From Bacteroidaceae bacterium (GTDB taxonomy: Bacteria > Bacteroidota > Bacteroidia > Bacteroidales > Bacteroidaceae): a stretch of 64,000 bases of DNA. Positions 29,497 to 37,747 of this stretch are shown here, one piece after another. Under the pieces are notes generated by a model that saw nothing but the letters and a program-made list of their open reading frames with translations, did not search any database and was not told where the DNA came from. A program made the position numbers and the translations under genes. Position 1 is the stretch's first letter. Every line of letters starts with the position of its first letter. The stretch spans positions 62,001 through 126,000 of the forward strand of contig JAGAQY010000024.1 in assembly GCA_017622495.1 (NCBI GenBank), in the 5' to 3' direction.

Positions 29497-32298
29497 ATGA
29501 AAATCAAACAACTAACATGCGCTTTGCTGCTGGCCATAGGGCTGGTGGCAAATGCCGCAAATGAACCCAATACCGTTTATCAGGTGACCGAAGAGGTGAC
29601 CGTGTCTGAAAATGTAGACTACATCATCGCTCACACCACGCCCTTTGTGGGTGAAGGTAAGGTGAATATTACCAATACCGACCATGCGGTAGTCATTTTC
29701 CAGAGCATCCGTCCCAGTCTCGTTATCAAGAATCATCTGAAAGACAGGGTGTTCATCAACGGCGAGCAGGCTGTCAATGGCACCAACTGTCAGGTGAAGA
29801 TGTATGCTCATGGTGCCATCGTGATGCCCTACGCCAAGGATATCAAGCCTCTGACCGTCTATTCAGAGCAGAATTTTGGTGGCACGGCAGTCAACGATTT
29901 CGGCTTGGAGAACTCGGGCGGCTTCATGAATACGCTGTCCGACGCTAAGCTCAATAACCAGATTCGCAGCTTCAAGCTCAAACGTGGTTATATGGTGACC
30001 TTCGCTACCGGAAAGAACGGTTGGGGCTATAGCCGCTGCTTCATTGCCGATAAGGAAGACCTGGAGCTGGCGACGCTTCCCGTATCGCTCGACGGACGCA
30101 TCTCATCGTACCGCGTATTCCAGTGGTACGATGCCGAGAAGAAGGGTCTGGCCTCTGATACACGCATGAGCGCCAATGACCTGCTGGCATCAAGCTGGTG
30201 CTACACTTGGGGTGTGGGTAGTGATATGCGCCCCGACCATGAGTGTATCCCTCACCGTATTCACGAGGGATGGCCCAATCCGGCCGATTGCGGTAAGGCC
30301 AATTTCTCATGCCATATGAAGACCAACAACGAGCCGGGTAACAGTGCCGACGACAGCCCCAATACCGTAGAGGAGATCCTCAACAATTGGCAGACACTGA
30401 TGCGTACAGGTATGCGTCTCTGCTCAGAGTCTTCACACGACGGTAGCTGGGCTCACCTCGACCAGTTCATTGCCGAGATCGACAAGCGCGGATGGCGCTG
30501 CGATATCCTCGACCTTCACTGCTACTGGGCTTCGGGCTTCGACAACATGAAGTACTACTACGACAAGTATGGCAAGCGACCCATCTGGATTTCTGAGTTC
30601 GTGTGGGGAGCCTCATGGAACAACAACGGTATCTTTGCCACCGACCGCAGCTTCTCACAGGCTAACCAGCAGAAGAACCTCGACGCCATGAAGGGTATCT
30701 TTGCATCGCTCAACAGTTCACCCTACGTGGAGCGTTATGCCTACTGGAACAGTGAGGCCGACTGCTCAAAGCTGCTCCGTGGCGAAAGCGAGCTCTCACT
30801 TACCGGTAAGTACTTCCAGACCATGCAGTCAGGTATGGCCTACCGCAAGGAGTACGAGAAGGTGCCCAATGTAGTGTACACTGCCCCCTCGGCTCTTGCA
30901 GGCTCATGGACCGACCAGACAGCAGGTACATTCAAGCTGAGTTGGACCGATACCAATGGCGATATGTTGAGCGAGATCCGTGTGCAGCGCAAGCTGGAAA
31001 GTGAGATTGGGGCAGCCTATCAGACCATTGCTACCATCTCGCCCAAGGATATCTCTGGCAAGAGTCTCAGCTACATCTATACCGATACGCTTCCTGCTTC
31101 CGGCGTGTATGAATATCGTGTCATAAATGTGGCTCCTACGGGCAAGGACTACTATTCTGCCACTACCGTCAAGGCTGCCAAGTCATCAGTCATGGCTGCC
31201 GACCAGATGCAGTATGGCGAACTTGTGATGCTCGATGGCTCGGAGATACAGCTCAATTTTACGGAGAACTTCAGTGACGCGCCTGCAGTCTTCATGGGTA
31301 CACTCAGCTCTGAGAACTCGAAGCTCCAGCTCGGCAACCTGATTTCGGCTGTAGGAAGAGGCAACTTTACCTATTCGCCTGTAGTATGGATGACCTCTTC
31401 TTCTACTGTGTTTGAGAAATCAGAGTCACTGCCTTTCATGGCTCTTCTGGAAGGAAGCTACAAGTTCTCTAACCTCGACTGTGAGGTAGGCGTGGCCAGA
31501 GTAACCATGAAGGATACCGTCGATGTGGTGTTTGCCCAAGCATTCCCCGAGGGTGTGGTGCCTGTGGTGCTCACCGAGATACGCATGCCCACCGTCAAGA
31601 AGTCTGCCATGATGGTAAGAGTCTTTGATGTGACCAACACCGGCTTCAGGTGCATCATCATGGTTGAGGATGAGGCTACTGCAGCTACTATAAACTACAA
31701 CGTATGCTATATGGCTGTCACACCTGGTGTAGGTGTGGTAGATGAGGCTAATGGCGTGATGATTGCTGCCGGACGCAATGCCGAGTCGGTCTATGGCGCT
31801 ACTGCGCGTACCAACTACTTCACCTATGGTAGCGATACACTCCGTTTTGTTGACCCCTATATCTTCACCAACCTGCAGACCAATGCTTACGATGCTGCCG
31901 CTATGGTGCGCATGCAGGGCGATGGCACTACGGTGACCGTGGGCGATATGGAATATACTGTGGGTGCACGCTTCAAACGTGTGGTAGACTCATCCCGCAA
32001 GAATGCATCGGATGGCACCAAGCTCAATGCATCCACTATGAGGGACGACCTCGGATGGGTGGTATTGTATACCCGTGCCGAAGGCACATCGGAGCCTACA
32101 ACTGGCATAGAGCAGGTCGTAGGCGATGCCGTGGCTATCCGACCCTATGCGGTGGATGGCGTGATCCGTGTCGACGGATGCGACAGCTTTGAGGTGTACA
32201 GCACTACGGGCATGAAGCTCAATGCGCTTCAGCCCCAGTTGCCTGGCGTATATGTTGTGCGCACAGCCACTGCTACTGCCATGGTGGTAGTGCGATGA
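29497..32298 (+). CDS. Secreted GH128-type glycosidase (probable beta-1,3-glucanase), 933 aa
   Basis: A signal peptide ends near residue 20 (ANAAN). An N-terminal cap-like beta domain (about 30-215) is homologous to the one before the catalytic core of the 1355-aa protein: both carry a PYxxDIxPxTxYS stretch and an LKRGYM-(7-8 residues)-G-YSR motif. The catalytic core spans about 215-460, with KTNNEPGN (acid/base Glu279) and IWISEFVWGASW (nucleophile Glu367). The core motifs fit Glyco_hydro_cc/GH128, though the first is less canonical than LGxNEPD. A fibronectin-like domain (about 470-570), a beta-rich region and a short sorting-like C-terminus (FEVYSTTGMKLN, LPGVYVVRTA) follow. It is probably co-transcribed with the GH2 gene and ends at a strong hairpin terminator. 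Confidence 0.8.
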   Translation: MKIKQLTCALLLAIGLVANAANEPNTVYQVTEEVTVSENVDYIIAHTTPFVGEGKVNITNTDHAVVIFQSIRPSLVIKNHLKDRVFINGEQAVNGTNCQVKMYAHGAIVMPYAKDIKPLTVYSEQNFGGTAVNDFGLENSGGFMNTLSDAKLNNQIRSFKLKRGYMVTFATGKNGWGYSRCFIADKEDLELATLPVSLDGRISSYRVFQWYDAEKKGLASDTRMSANDLLASSWCYTWGVGSDMRPDHECIPHRIHEGWPNPADCGKANFSCHMKTNNEPGNSADDSPNTVEEILNNWQTLMRTGMRLCSESSHDGSWAHLDQFIAEIDKRGWRCDILDLHCYWASGFDNMKYYYDKYGKRPIWISEFVWGASWNNNGIFATDRSFSQANQQKNLDAMKGIFASLNSSPYVERYAYWNSEADCSKLLRGESELSLTGKYFQTMQSGMAYRKEYEKVPNVVYTAPSALAGSWTDQTAGTFKLSWTDTNGDMLSEIRVQRKLESEIGAAYQTIATISPKDISGKSLSYIYTDTLPASGVYEYRVINVAPTGKDYYSATTVKAAKSSVMAADQMQYGELVMLDGSEIQLNFTENFSDAPAVFMGTLSSENSKLQLGNLISAVGRGNFTYSPVVWMTSSSTVFEKSESLPFMALLEGSYKFSNLDCEVGVARVTMKDTVDVVFAQAFPEGVVPVVLTEIRMPTVKKSAMMVRVFDVTNTGFRCIIMVEDEATAATINYNVCYMAVTPGVGVVDEANGVMIAAGRNAESVYGATARTNYFTYGSDTLRFVDPYIFTNLQTNAYDAAAMVRMQGDGTTVTVGDMEYTVGARFKRVVDSSRKNASDGTKLNASTMRDDLGWVVLYTRAEGTSEPTTGIEQVVGDAVAIRPYAVDGVIRVDGCDSFEVYSTTGMKLNALQPQLPGVYVVRTATATAMVVVR

Positions 32299-32320
32299 GT
32301 GATTGCCGACATGAATGAAT

Positions 32321-32354
32321 AGAGAGGGGAGGACGCACGCGTCCTCCCCTCTCT
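32321..32354. terminator. Strong bidirectional hairpin terminator between GH128 and mscS
   Basis: A perfect 14-bp stem (32321-32334 with 32341-32354) encloses a 6-nt loop. The arms are purine-rich and pyrimidine-rich, giving short T or A runs on both sides. It lies between convergent genes (GH128 ends at 32298, the channel gene at 32372), so it can serve both. Confidence 0.85.
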
Positions 32355-32371
32355 TTGTCGTCTGCTACGGC

Positions 32372-33241
32372 TTATGCCTGCTTTACTACCTGGTTGTAGT
32401 AGGGGTAGGGTATCTCTATGCCCTCCTTGTCGTATCGCTCCTTGATGCTCTTGTAGAGGTCGAATCGCATCATCGCTGCATCGCCCGATGAAGCTGCCCA
32501 TGCCCAGGCACGCAGGGTGATGGATGAGTCGCCCAAGGCCATGACCTTGACCTTTACCTGAGGCTCACCGGCCTCCTTCTCGGCTTCGCTGCGGCGATCT
32601 ATGAGGCTTGGGTGCTTCATTACCTCATCGCGCAGCACCTCCATCGCCTTGTCCAGATCATCGTTGTATGATACGCCCACTTCAATGAAGGCACATGTGG
32701 CGGGGTCGCCGATGGTGGAGTTGGTGATGGTACTGGAGTTTATCTTGCTGTTGGGGATGAGAATCATGCGGTTTTCGGCATTACGGATGACTGTGTGGCG
32801 TAGTGTGATTTCTATCACTGTGCCGGCTGCTACGCCATCTACATCAATGAAGTCGCCCAGCTTGAAGGGCTTGCCCACTACGATGAATACGCCACCGATG
32901 AAGTTTGACAATGCCTCCTGTGATGCCAAGGCTACTGCCGCTGTTAAGATTCCGGCACTGGCAAGGATGCTGCTGCCTATCTTCTCCAGTCCGGGAATGT
33001 TGCCTATGATGGCCGACACGCCGATGACGTAGATGACGATGACAAGGATTTGCTGCAGGTAATTGCCGGTGGTCTTGTCCAAGGCATGGGCCTCGCGCTT
33101 GGTCGCCTTGCGGATAAAATGCCTGACGAGGCTTGTCGCCAAACGTATAAGCAGATAGATTAGGATGATTTTGACAGCAATGCTCACAAGCATGGTGAGG
33201 CTGACTCCGAAGAGCTCGGTTTCCATAAAACTTAAATCCAT
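32372..33241 (-). CDS. mscS: Small-conductance mechanosensitive channel, MscS family, 289 aa
   Basis: Three N-terminal transmembrane segments lie within residues 10-125. The pore-lining helix has the Ala/Gly pattern of MscS (SSILASAGILTAAVALASQ). The beta domain follows at about 125-190 (LGDFIDVDGVAAGTVIEI, NRMILIPNSKI). A C-terminal alpha/beta domain ends in PYPYYNQVV. The length matches E. coli MscS (286 aa). MscS opens on membrane tension and releases solutes on hypo-osmotic shock. The gene stands alone, with its own promoter that overlaps the start of the divergent HD-domain gene. Confidence 0.95.
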   Translation of the reverse strand: MDLSFMETELFGVSLTMLVSIAVKIILIYLLIRLATSLVRHFIRKATKREAHALDKTTGNYLQQILVIVIYVIGVSAIIGNIPGLEKIGSSILASAGILTAAVALASQEALSNFIGGVFIVVGKPFKLGDFIDVDGVAAGTVIEITLRHTVIRNAENRMILIPNSKINSSTITNSTIGDPATCAFIEVGVSYNDDLDKAMEVLRDEVMKHPSLIDRRSEAEKEAGEPQVKVKVMALGDSSITLRAWAWAASSGDAAMMRFDLYKSIKERYDKEGIEIPYPYYNQVVKQA

Positions 33242-33305
33242 AGTGTTTGTTGATAGTTAATGGTTATTAAAATAGGTTCGTAATAATATTTTTTGTAATA
33301 TTGTG

Positions 33306-33338
33306 CAAAATTACAAGTTATGACGGAACAGTTGCAAA
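33306..33338 (-). promoter_or_regulatory. Promoter of mscS, overlapping the start of the divergent HD gene
   Basis: On the minus strand TTTG (33335-33338), 21 bp, then TAATTTTG (33306-33313) match the consensus. The -33 element lies inside codons 6-7 of the divergent HD gene that starts at 33320. Confidence 0.7.
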
Positions 33339-33856
33339 TCATTAACAAATATTATGATGATCATACGCTGCGCGACATCCTGCTCAGGCATAGCAGGGCA
33401 GTGGCGGATAAGGCTCTGGCGATTGTGCGCAATCACCCCGAACTGCATGCCGATGAGCGCTTTGTCGAAGAGGCTGCCATGCTGCATGATATAGGTATTG
33501 TCAAGGTCGATGCTCCGGCCATAGCATGCTATGGCACCGAACCCTATATACGGCACGGGGTGCTGGGTGCCGAGATGTTGAGGCAAGAGGGACTGGAACG
33601 TCATGCTCTGGTGTGTGAACGTCACACCGGTACAGGACTTACGCTGGAGCAGATTGTGGAGCAGGGATTGCCGCTCCCTCATCTGGATATGCAGCCGCAG
33701 AGCATCGAGGAACAGATCATCTGCTTTGCCGACAAGTTCTTCTCCAAGACTCGTCTCGATACGGAGAAGAGCGTGGAGCAGGCACGCCGCAGCCTCGAGA
33801 AGTTTGGCTCCGAAGGCTTGGCGAAGTTCGATGCCTGGTGTGAGCGCTTCCTGTGA
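33320..33856 (+). CDS. HD-domain (HDIG) hydrolase-like protein, 178 aa
   Basis: The HD superfamily motifs are visible: an early His in LLRHSRAVADKALAI, the HD pair in EAAMLHDIGIVKVD (residues about 54-57), a His in IRHGVLGAEMLR, and a later region CERHTGTGL followed by EEQIICFADKFFSK. This is the metal-binding arrangement of small phosphohydrolases. The substrate cannot be read from the sequence. It stands alone between mscS (divergent, 78-bp gap) and a repeat-filled region before lptD. Small HDIG proteins of this size are common and mostly uncharacterised in Bacteroidales. Confidence 0.85.
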   Translation: MTEQLQIINKYYDDHTLRDILLRHSRAVADKALAIVRNHPELHADERFVEEAAMLHDIGIVKVDAPAIACYGTEPYIRHGVLGAEMLRQEGLERHALVCERHTGTGLTLEQIVEQGLPLPHLDMQPQSIEEQIICFADKFFSKTRLDTEKSVEQARRSLEKFGSEGLAKFDAWCERFL

Positions 33857-33890
33857 TTGAAAATTCTTACGTTTCGCAAGCTCAACTCCC

Positions 33891-34012
33891 GGGAGATAGT
33901 TATTTTGGAGTTAAAGGGAGATAAATGGAGTTAAATGCCGAATGCCTTACGCACGAAAGAAGTATTGGCCTTTATCTCCCCAAGGAGCGAAGCGACTATC
34001 TACCTTAACTCC
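33891..34012. mobile_element. Empty (gene-less) copy of the four-helix-bundle cassette
   Basis: The left arm (33891-33939) is made of 10-bp units (GGAGTTAAAG, GGAGATAAAT, GGAGTTAAAT) ending AATGCC. The right arm (33963-34012) begins TATTGGCCTTTATCTCCC and reads back as the inverse of the same units. Only about 23 bp separate the arms. Both arms match the ends of the gene-carrying unit at 51280-51773. A further 10-bp inverted pair (GTTTCGCAAG at 33871, CTTGCGAAAC at 34042) brackets it. Confidence 0.7.
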
Positions 34013-34062
34013 AGATAACTTCTATCTAAATTTCATTTGCACTTGCGAAACTTGAGTTAATA

Positions 34063-34094
34063 ATTGTCAATTGTCAATTGCCAATTGTCAATTG
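34063..34094. repeat. ATTGTCA heptamer array upstream of lptD
   Basis: Four and a half 7-bp units (ATTGTCA, ATTGTCA, ATTGCCA, ATTGTCA, ATTG). The TTG at 34078-34080 inside the array is correctly placed to act as the -33 element of the lptD promoter. The 33857-34130 gap holds this array and the empty cassette and no gene. Confidence 0.85.
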
Positions 34095-34107
34095 TTTTGT
34101 ACCTTTG
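34078..34107 (+). promoter_or_regulatory. lptD promoter, with -33 element inside the heptamer array
   Basis: TTG (34078-34080), 19 bp, TACCTTTG (34100-34107). The start codon at 34131 is 24 bp further on, so the 5' leader is short. Confidence 0.65.
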
Positions 34108-34130
34108 TAGCTTGTTAGGAAAATTAGGCA

Positions 34131-36890
34131 TTGGCAAAGTCGCGTAAATACATTATTCTGCTACTCTCCGTAGTGGCGCTCTCGCAGGGCTTGTGGGCCC
34201 AGCGGGCAGTAAACGGCGTGCCATCTTTGTCTGATTCGATAGTTGTAGATACTGAAATTTTACCAGTTGATACGACGCAAGTTGCCGTTACCGATACCTT
34301 AGCCAATGATACCACGAAGAAACGTGACGAGCTAGAAGCTCCGGTCATATATCAGTCGCAAGACTCTATGGTGTGGTACAAGAACGGTAATGCTTATCTC
34401 TATGGGTCAGGGCAGGTCAACTATCAAAATATAGAACTGAAAGCCAATGAGATTACCATCGACTTGGAAACCTCCACGGTATATGCACAAGGGACAACCG
34501 ATACCTTGGGGACCGTTACAGGAAGACCCGTTTTTGCCGACGGTGATACTCCCTACGAGTCGGAAACAATGAGCTATAACTTCAAATCGCGCAAGGGATT
34601 CATCAATAATGTCACCACCCAGCAGGGCGAGGGCTATATGACCAGTAACACGGTGAAGAAGGGACCTAACAATGAGTTCTATATTCGTAAGGGTCGCTAT
34701 ACCACGTGCGAAGATCATGAACACCCGCACTTCTATCTGTCGCTCACACGCGCCAAGATGCGTCCCAACCAGGATGTCGTGTTCGGCCCTGCCTATCTGG
34801 TCGTGGCCGATGTGCCACTGCCTCTGGCTCTGCCCTTTGGTTTCTTTCCCTTCACCTCCGACTACTCTTCGGGCTTCCTGATGCCTTCGTACGGTGATGA
34901 GCTGGAACGAGGTTTCTATCTCCGCGACGGCGGTTACTACTTTGCCATCAGCGACCTCATGGACATGAAGCTTACGGGTGAGATCTTTACCAAGGGCTCG
35001 TGGGGTGTGACTGCAGCGTCAAACTACCGCAAGCGCTACAAGTATTCCGGCAATGTGAACCTCAACTACATGGTGACCAAGAAGGGCGAGAAAAACATGC
35101 CCGACTACTCGGTGTCGAAGAACTTCAAGATTATCTGGAGCCATCGTCAGGATGCCAAGGCCAACCCCAACCAGAACTTCTCGGCCAGCGTCAACTATGC
35201 CACCACCAACTATGAACGCAACAACCTCTCCAGCATGTACAACCCTGCGCTGACCTCGCAGAGCATACGTACCTCGAGTGTGAGCTACTCGCGCAGCTTC
35301 CCTGATGCCAAGATGAATCTCTCCAGTTCGTTCAACATCTCGCAAAACATGCGCGACTCAACACTCTCGCTCACGTTGCCATCTCTGAACTGGTCGGTAA
35401 GCCGCATATACCCCTTCAAGCGCAAGAAGGCCATGGGTGAGGAGAAGTGGTATGAGAAAATCTCGTTCACCTATACCGGCTCGCTGAGCAACAGCATCAC
35501 GGCCAAGGAGAACGAGGTGTTCCAGAAGAATATCTTCAAGGACTGGCGCAATGGTGTGAAGCACTATATCCCCATCAGTGCCACGTTCACAGCATTCAAG
35601 TACATCAATATTACCCCATCGTTCAACTATACGGAGCGTTGGTACACCCACAAGATAGAGCGCTCGTGGGATGAGGAACGCATGCGCGAGCGTCAAGACA
35701 CGACGTATGGATTTCACCGTGTGTACAACTACAACCTTGCCATCAGCGCCAATACCAAGCTGTATGGCTTCTACAAGCCTATTAAGGCAATCTTTGGCGA
35801 CAAGGTGCAGATGATACGCCACGTCTTCACCCCCTCGGTGAGCTATAGCCTGACGCCCGACTTCGGGCACTCCCGGTATGGCTACTACAAATCATATACC
35901 TACACCGACAGCGATGGCGAGGTGCGCACGGTAGACTACTCGCCCTATGCAGGCTCACTGTATGGCGTGCCCGGTAAGGGACGCTCGGGAAGCATCAACA
36001 TGGACGTGTCAAACAATGTGGAGATGAAGGTCAAGACCGACCGCGACTCTACGGGAGTGCGTAAGATAAGTCTGATCGACGAACTCGGTGCCAGCCTATC
36101 ATACAATATGGCTGCAAAGACCAAGCCCTGGAGCAATCTCTCTACACGTATCCGCCTGAAACTGACGAAGAACTATACTTTCAGCCTCAACTCCGTATGG
36201 GCCACCTACGCGTATGAGTTCAATGAGAACGGGCGCGTCATCGTAGGCGACCGCACCGAATGGTCGTATGGTCGCTTCGGCCGTTTCCAGGGTATGAGCC
36301 AGAACTTCTCCTATACCTTTAATAATAGTACATGGTCAAAGTGGAAAGAGAAGATCAACAAACTGCTCCATCCCGGTGAGGACGAAGATGAGGACACAGG
36401 TGCCGCACAGAGCGGTGGCGCCCAGGCAGCCCCAAACAAGGGAGAACGCGACCGCAACTCCAGCAACAGTGGCAAGGGCGAGGGTAGTGTAGAACTTGAC
36501 GAAGATGGCTACATGGCCTTCAAGATACCCTGGTCGTTCTCTATATCGTATGGTGTGAGCATGCGCGAGAATACCTCGGCCAAAATCAATGAGAAGACCA
36601 TGCGCTATCCCTATAAGCTGACTCAGAACATGAACTTCTCGGGCAACATCAAGATATCCAACAAGTGGAACATGAACTTCTCTTCAGGTTGGGACTTCGA
36701 TGATAAGGAACTCACCACCACCACGCTTAATATCTCGCGTGACATGCACTGCTTCAGTATGTCGTGTGGCGTGGTGCTCAAGCCCTATACCTCATACAAC
36801 TTCACTATTCGCGCCAATTCGGCTATGCTGGCCGATGCCCTCAAGTATGACCAGCGCAGCAGTGCCGGTGGCAATGTGGATTGGTATTAA
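34131..36890 (+). CDS. lptD: LPS-assembly outer-membrane protein LptD-like, 919 aa
   Basis: A signal peptide ends near residue 23 (LWAQ). An N-terminal OstA/LptD-type beta-jelly-roll domain covers about 75-230 (GSGQVNYQNIELKANEITID, then AQGTTDTLG). A long beta barrel follows, with LPFGFFPF near its start. A low-complexity acidic and Ser/Asn-rich stretch lies at about 745-785. LptD inserts lipopolysaccharide into the outer leaflet. Bacteroidetes LptD proteins are long and divergent, as here. The start codon is TTG: a TAG lies two codons upstream in frame, and no ATG follows until well inside the mature protein, so the signal peptide fixes TTG as the start. A heptamer array begins at the last base of the stop codon. 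Confidence 0.85.
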   Translation: MAKSRKYIILLLSVVALSQGLWAQRAVNGVPSLSDSIVVDTEILPVDTTQVAVTDTLANDTTKKRDELEAPVIYQSQDSMVWYKNGNAYLYGSGQVNYQNIELKANEITIDLETSTVYAQGTTDTLGTVTGRPVFADGDTPYESETMSYNFKSRKGFINNVTTQQGEGYMTSNTVKKGPNNEFYIRKGRYTTCEDHEHPHFYLSLTRAKMRPNQDVVFGPAYLVVADVPLPLALPFGFFPFTSDYSSGFLMPSYGDELERGFYLRDGGYYFAISDLMDMKLTGEIFTKGSWGVTAASNYRKRYKYSGNVNLNYMVTKKGEKNMPDYSVSKNFKIIWSHRQDAKANPNQNFSASVNYATTNYERNNLSSMYNPALTSQSIRTSSVSYSRSFPDAKMNLSSSFNISQNMRDSTLSLTLPSLNWSVSRIYPFKRKKAMGEEKWYEKISFTYTGSLSNSITAKENEVFQKNIFKDWRNGVKHYIPISATFTAFKYINITPSFNYTERWYTHKIERSWDEERMRERQDTTYGFHRVYNYNLAISANTKLYGFYKPIKAIFGDKVQMIRHVFTPSVSYSLTPDFGHSRYGYYKSYTYTDSDGEVRTVDYSPYAGSLYGVPGKGRSGSINMDVSNNVEMKVKTDRDSTGVRKISLIDELGASLSYNMAAKTKPWSNLSTRIRLKLTKNYTFSLNSVWATYAYEFNENGRVIVGDRTEWSYGRFGRFQGMSQNFSYTFNNSTWSKWKEKINKLLHPGEDEDEDTGAAQSGGAQAAPNKGERDRNSSNSGKGEGSVELDEDGYMAFKIPWSFSISYGVSMRENTSAKINEKTMRYPYKLTQNMNFSGNIKISNKWNMNFSSGWDFDDKELTTTTLNISRDMHCFSMSCGVVLKPYTSYNFTIRANSAMLADALKYDQRSSAGGNVDWY

Positions 36891-36924
36891 GAGTTAAAAG
36901 TGAAGAGTTAAGAGTTAAAAGTTT
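36890..36924. repeat. AGAGTTA heptamer array after lptD
   Basis: Five 7-bp units starting at 36890: AGAGTTA, AAAGTGA, AGAGTTA, AGAGTTA, AAAGTTT. The first base is the last base of the lptD stop codon. Confidence 0.8.
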
Positions 36925-36953
36925 GTTGTCCTGATAGGTGTACATTGAGAAGC

Positions 36954-36988
36954 TTCCCTCTTCTCTTTTCCCTTTTCCCTTTTCCCCT
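36954..36988. repeat. TTCCCTT heptamer array after ung
   Basis: Five 7-bp units (TTCCCTC, TTCTCTT, TTCCCTT, TTCCCTT, TTCCCCT). On the minus strand the array begins 6 bp after the ung stop codon. With the array at 36890-36924 it fills the gap between the convergent lptD and ung genes. Confidence 0.8.
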
Positions 36989-36994
36989 CAAAAC

Positions 36995-37657
36995 TTACCA
37001 TTCTATCGGTGTAGCCCCATGTGCCGCGAGGTATTCGTTGGCACGGCTGAAATGCCTGTTGCCGAAGAATCCGTTATATGCCGATAGGGGTGAAGGGTGG
37101 GCAGATGTGAGTACCAAGTGCTTGTTGCGGTCTATGAAGGCCCCCTTCTTCTGTGCATAGGCGCCCCATAGGATGAATACTAGATGCTCGCGCTCTTCGG
37201 CAAGGATGCGTATGGCAGTGTCGGTAAACTCCTCCCAGCCGCGGCGCTGGTGCGAACCTGCTTGGTGGGCCTGTACGGTGAGCGTGGCATTGAGCAGCAG
37301 CACTCCTTGGTTGGCCCAGCGGGTAAGGTCTCCATTGGGTGGGAGCGGCTTCCCCAGATCGCTCTGTATCTCCTTGAAGATGTTTTGTAGTGATGGTGGG
37401 TTGGGTACACCTTCAGCTACCGAGAAGCAGAGTCCGTGTGCCTGCCCCGGCCCATGGTAGGGGTCTTGACCGATGATGACCACCTTGACCTTGTCGAAGG
37501 GGCAGTGGTCGAAGGCGTTGAAGATGAGCCGTGCAGGCGGATAGATAGTCGTGCGCGCATACTCTGCACGTACAAAGTCGGTGAGCCGCACGAAATATTC
37601 CTTTTCAAACTCACTGGCCAAGCGTTGCTTCCAGCTCTCTTCTATGCGTACATCCAT
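36995..37657 (-). CDS. ung: Uracil-DNA glycosylase, family 1, 220 aa
   Basis: Family 1 motifs are complete. VVIIGQDPYHGPGQAHGLCFS carries the water-activating Asp65 and the uracil-pocket residues. GVLLLNATLTV is the uracil-recognition strand with Asn. HPSPLSAYNGFFGNRHFS carries the catalytic His and the DNA-intercalating loop. The length of 220 aa is typical. The enzyme removes uracil from DNA to start base-excision repair. It lies 84 bp downstream of asnA on the same strand, and the gap is filled with 8-bp-period inverted arrays. I see no separate promoter in the gap, so co-transcription with asnA is likely. Confidence 0.97.
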   Translation of the reverse strand: MDVRIEESWKQRLASEFEKEYFVRLTDFVRAEYARTTIYPPARLIFNAFDHCPFDKVKVVIIGQDPYHGPGQAHGLCFSVAEGVPNPPSLQNIFKEIQSDLGKPLPPNGDLTRWANQGVLLLNATLTVQAHQAGSHQRRGWEEFTDTAIRILAEEREHLVFILWGAYAQKKGAFIDRNKHLVLTSAHPSPLSAYNGFFGNRHFSRANEYLAAHGATPIEW

Positions 37658-37660
37658 AAT

Positions 37661-37747
37661 GTTTAAGTTTTTAAGTTTTTTAGTTTTTGAGTTTATGAGC
37701 TATATCAGTCTGCAAACTCAAAAACTCATAAACTCAAAAACTCAAAT
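37661..37747. repeat. Two facing 8-bp-period arrays between asnA and ung, forming a hairpin
   Basis: The left array (37661-37700) has five 8-bp units of the GTTTAAGT/TTTTGAGT kind. The right array (37716-37747) has four units of ACTCAAAA/ACTCATAA. They are inverted relative to each other: TTTTTGAGTTTATGAG pairs with CTCATAAACTCAAAAA over 16 bp around a short loop. The right array runs over the asnA stop codon (37742-37744). Confidence 0.85.

Noticed and set aside
33270..33300. Possible plus-strand promoter for the HD gene (TA-rich with TTTTTTG)
   Set aside because: Spacing in the box is one base off the TAnnTTTG consensus and no -33 element is visible.
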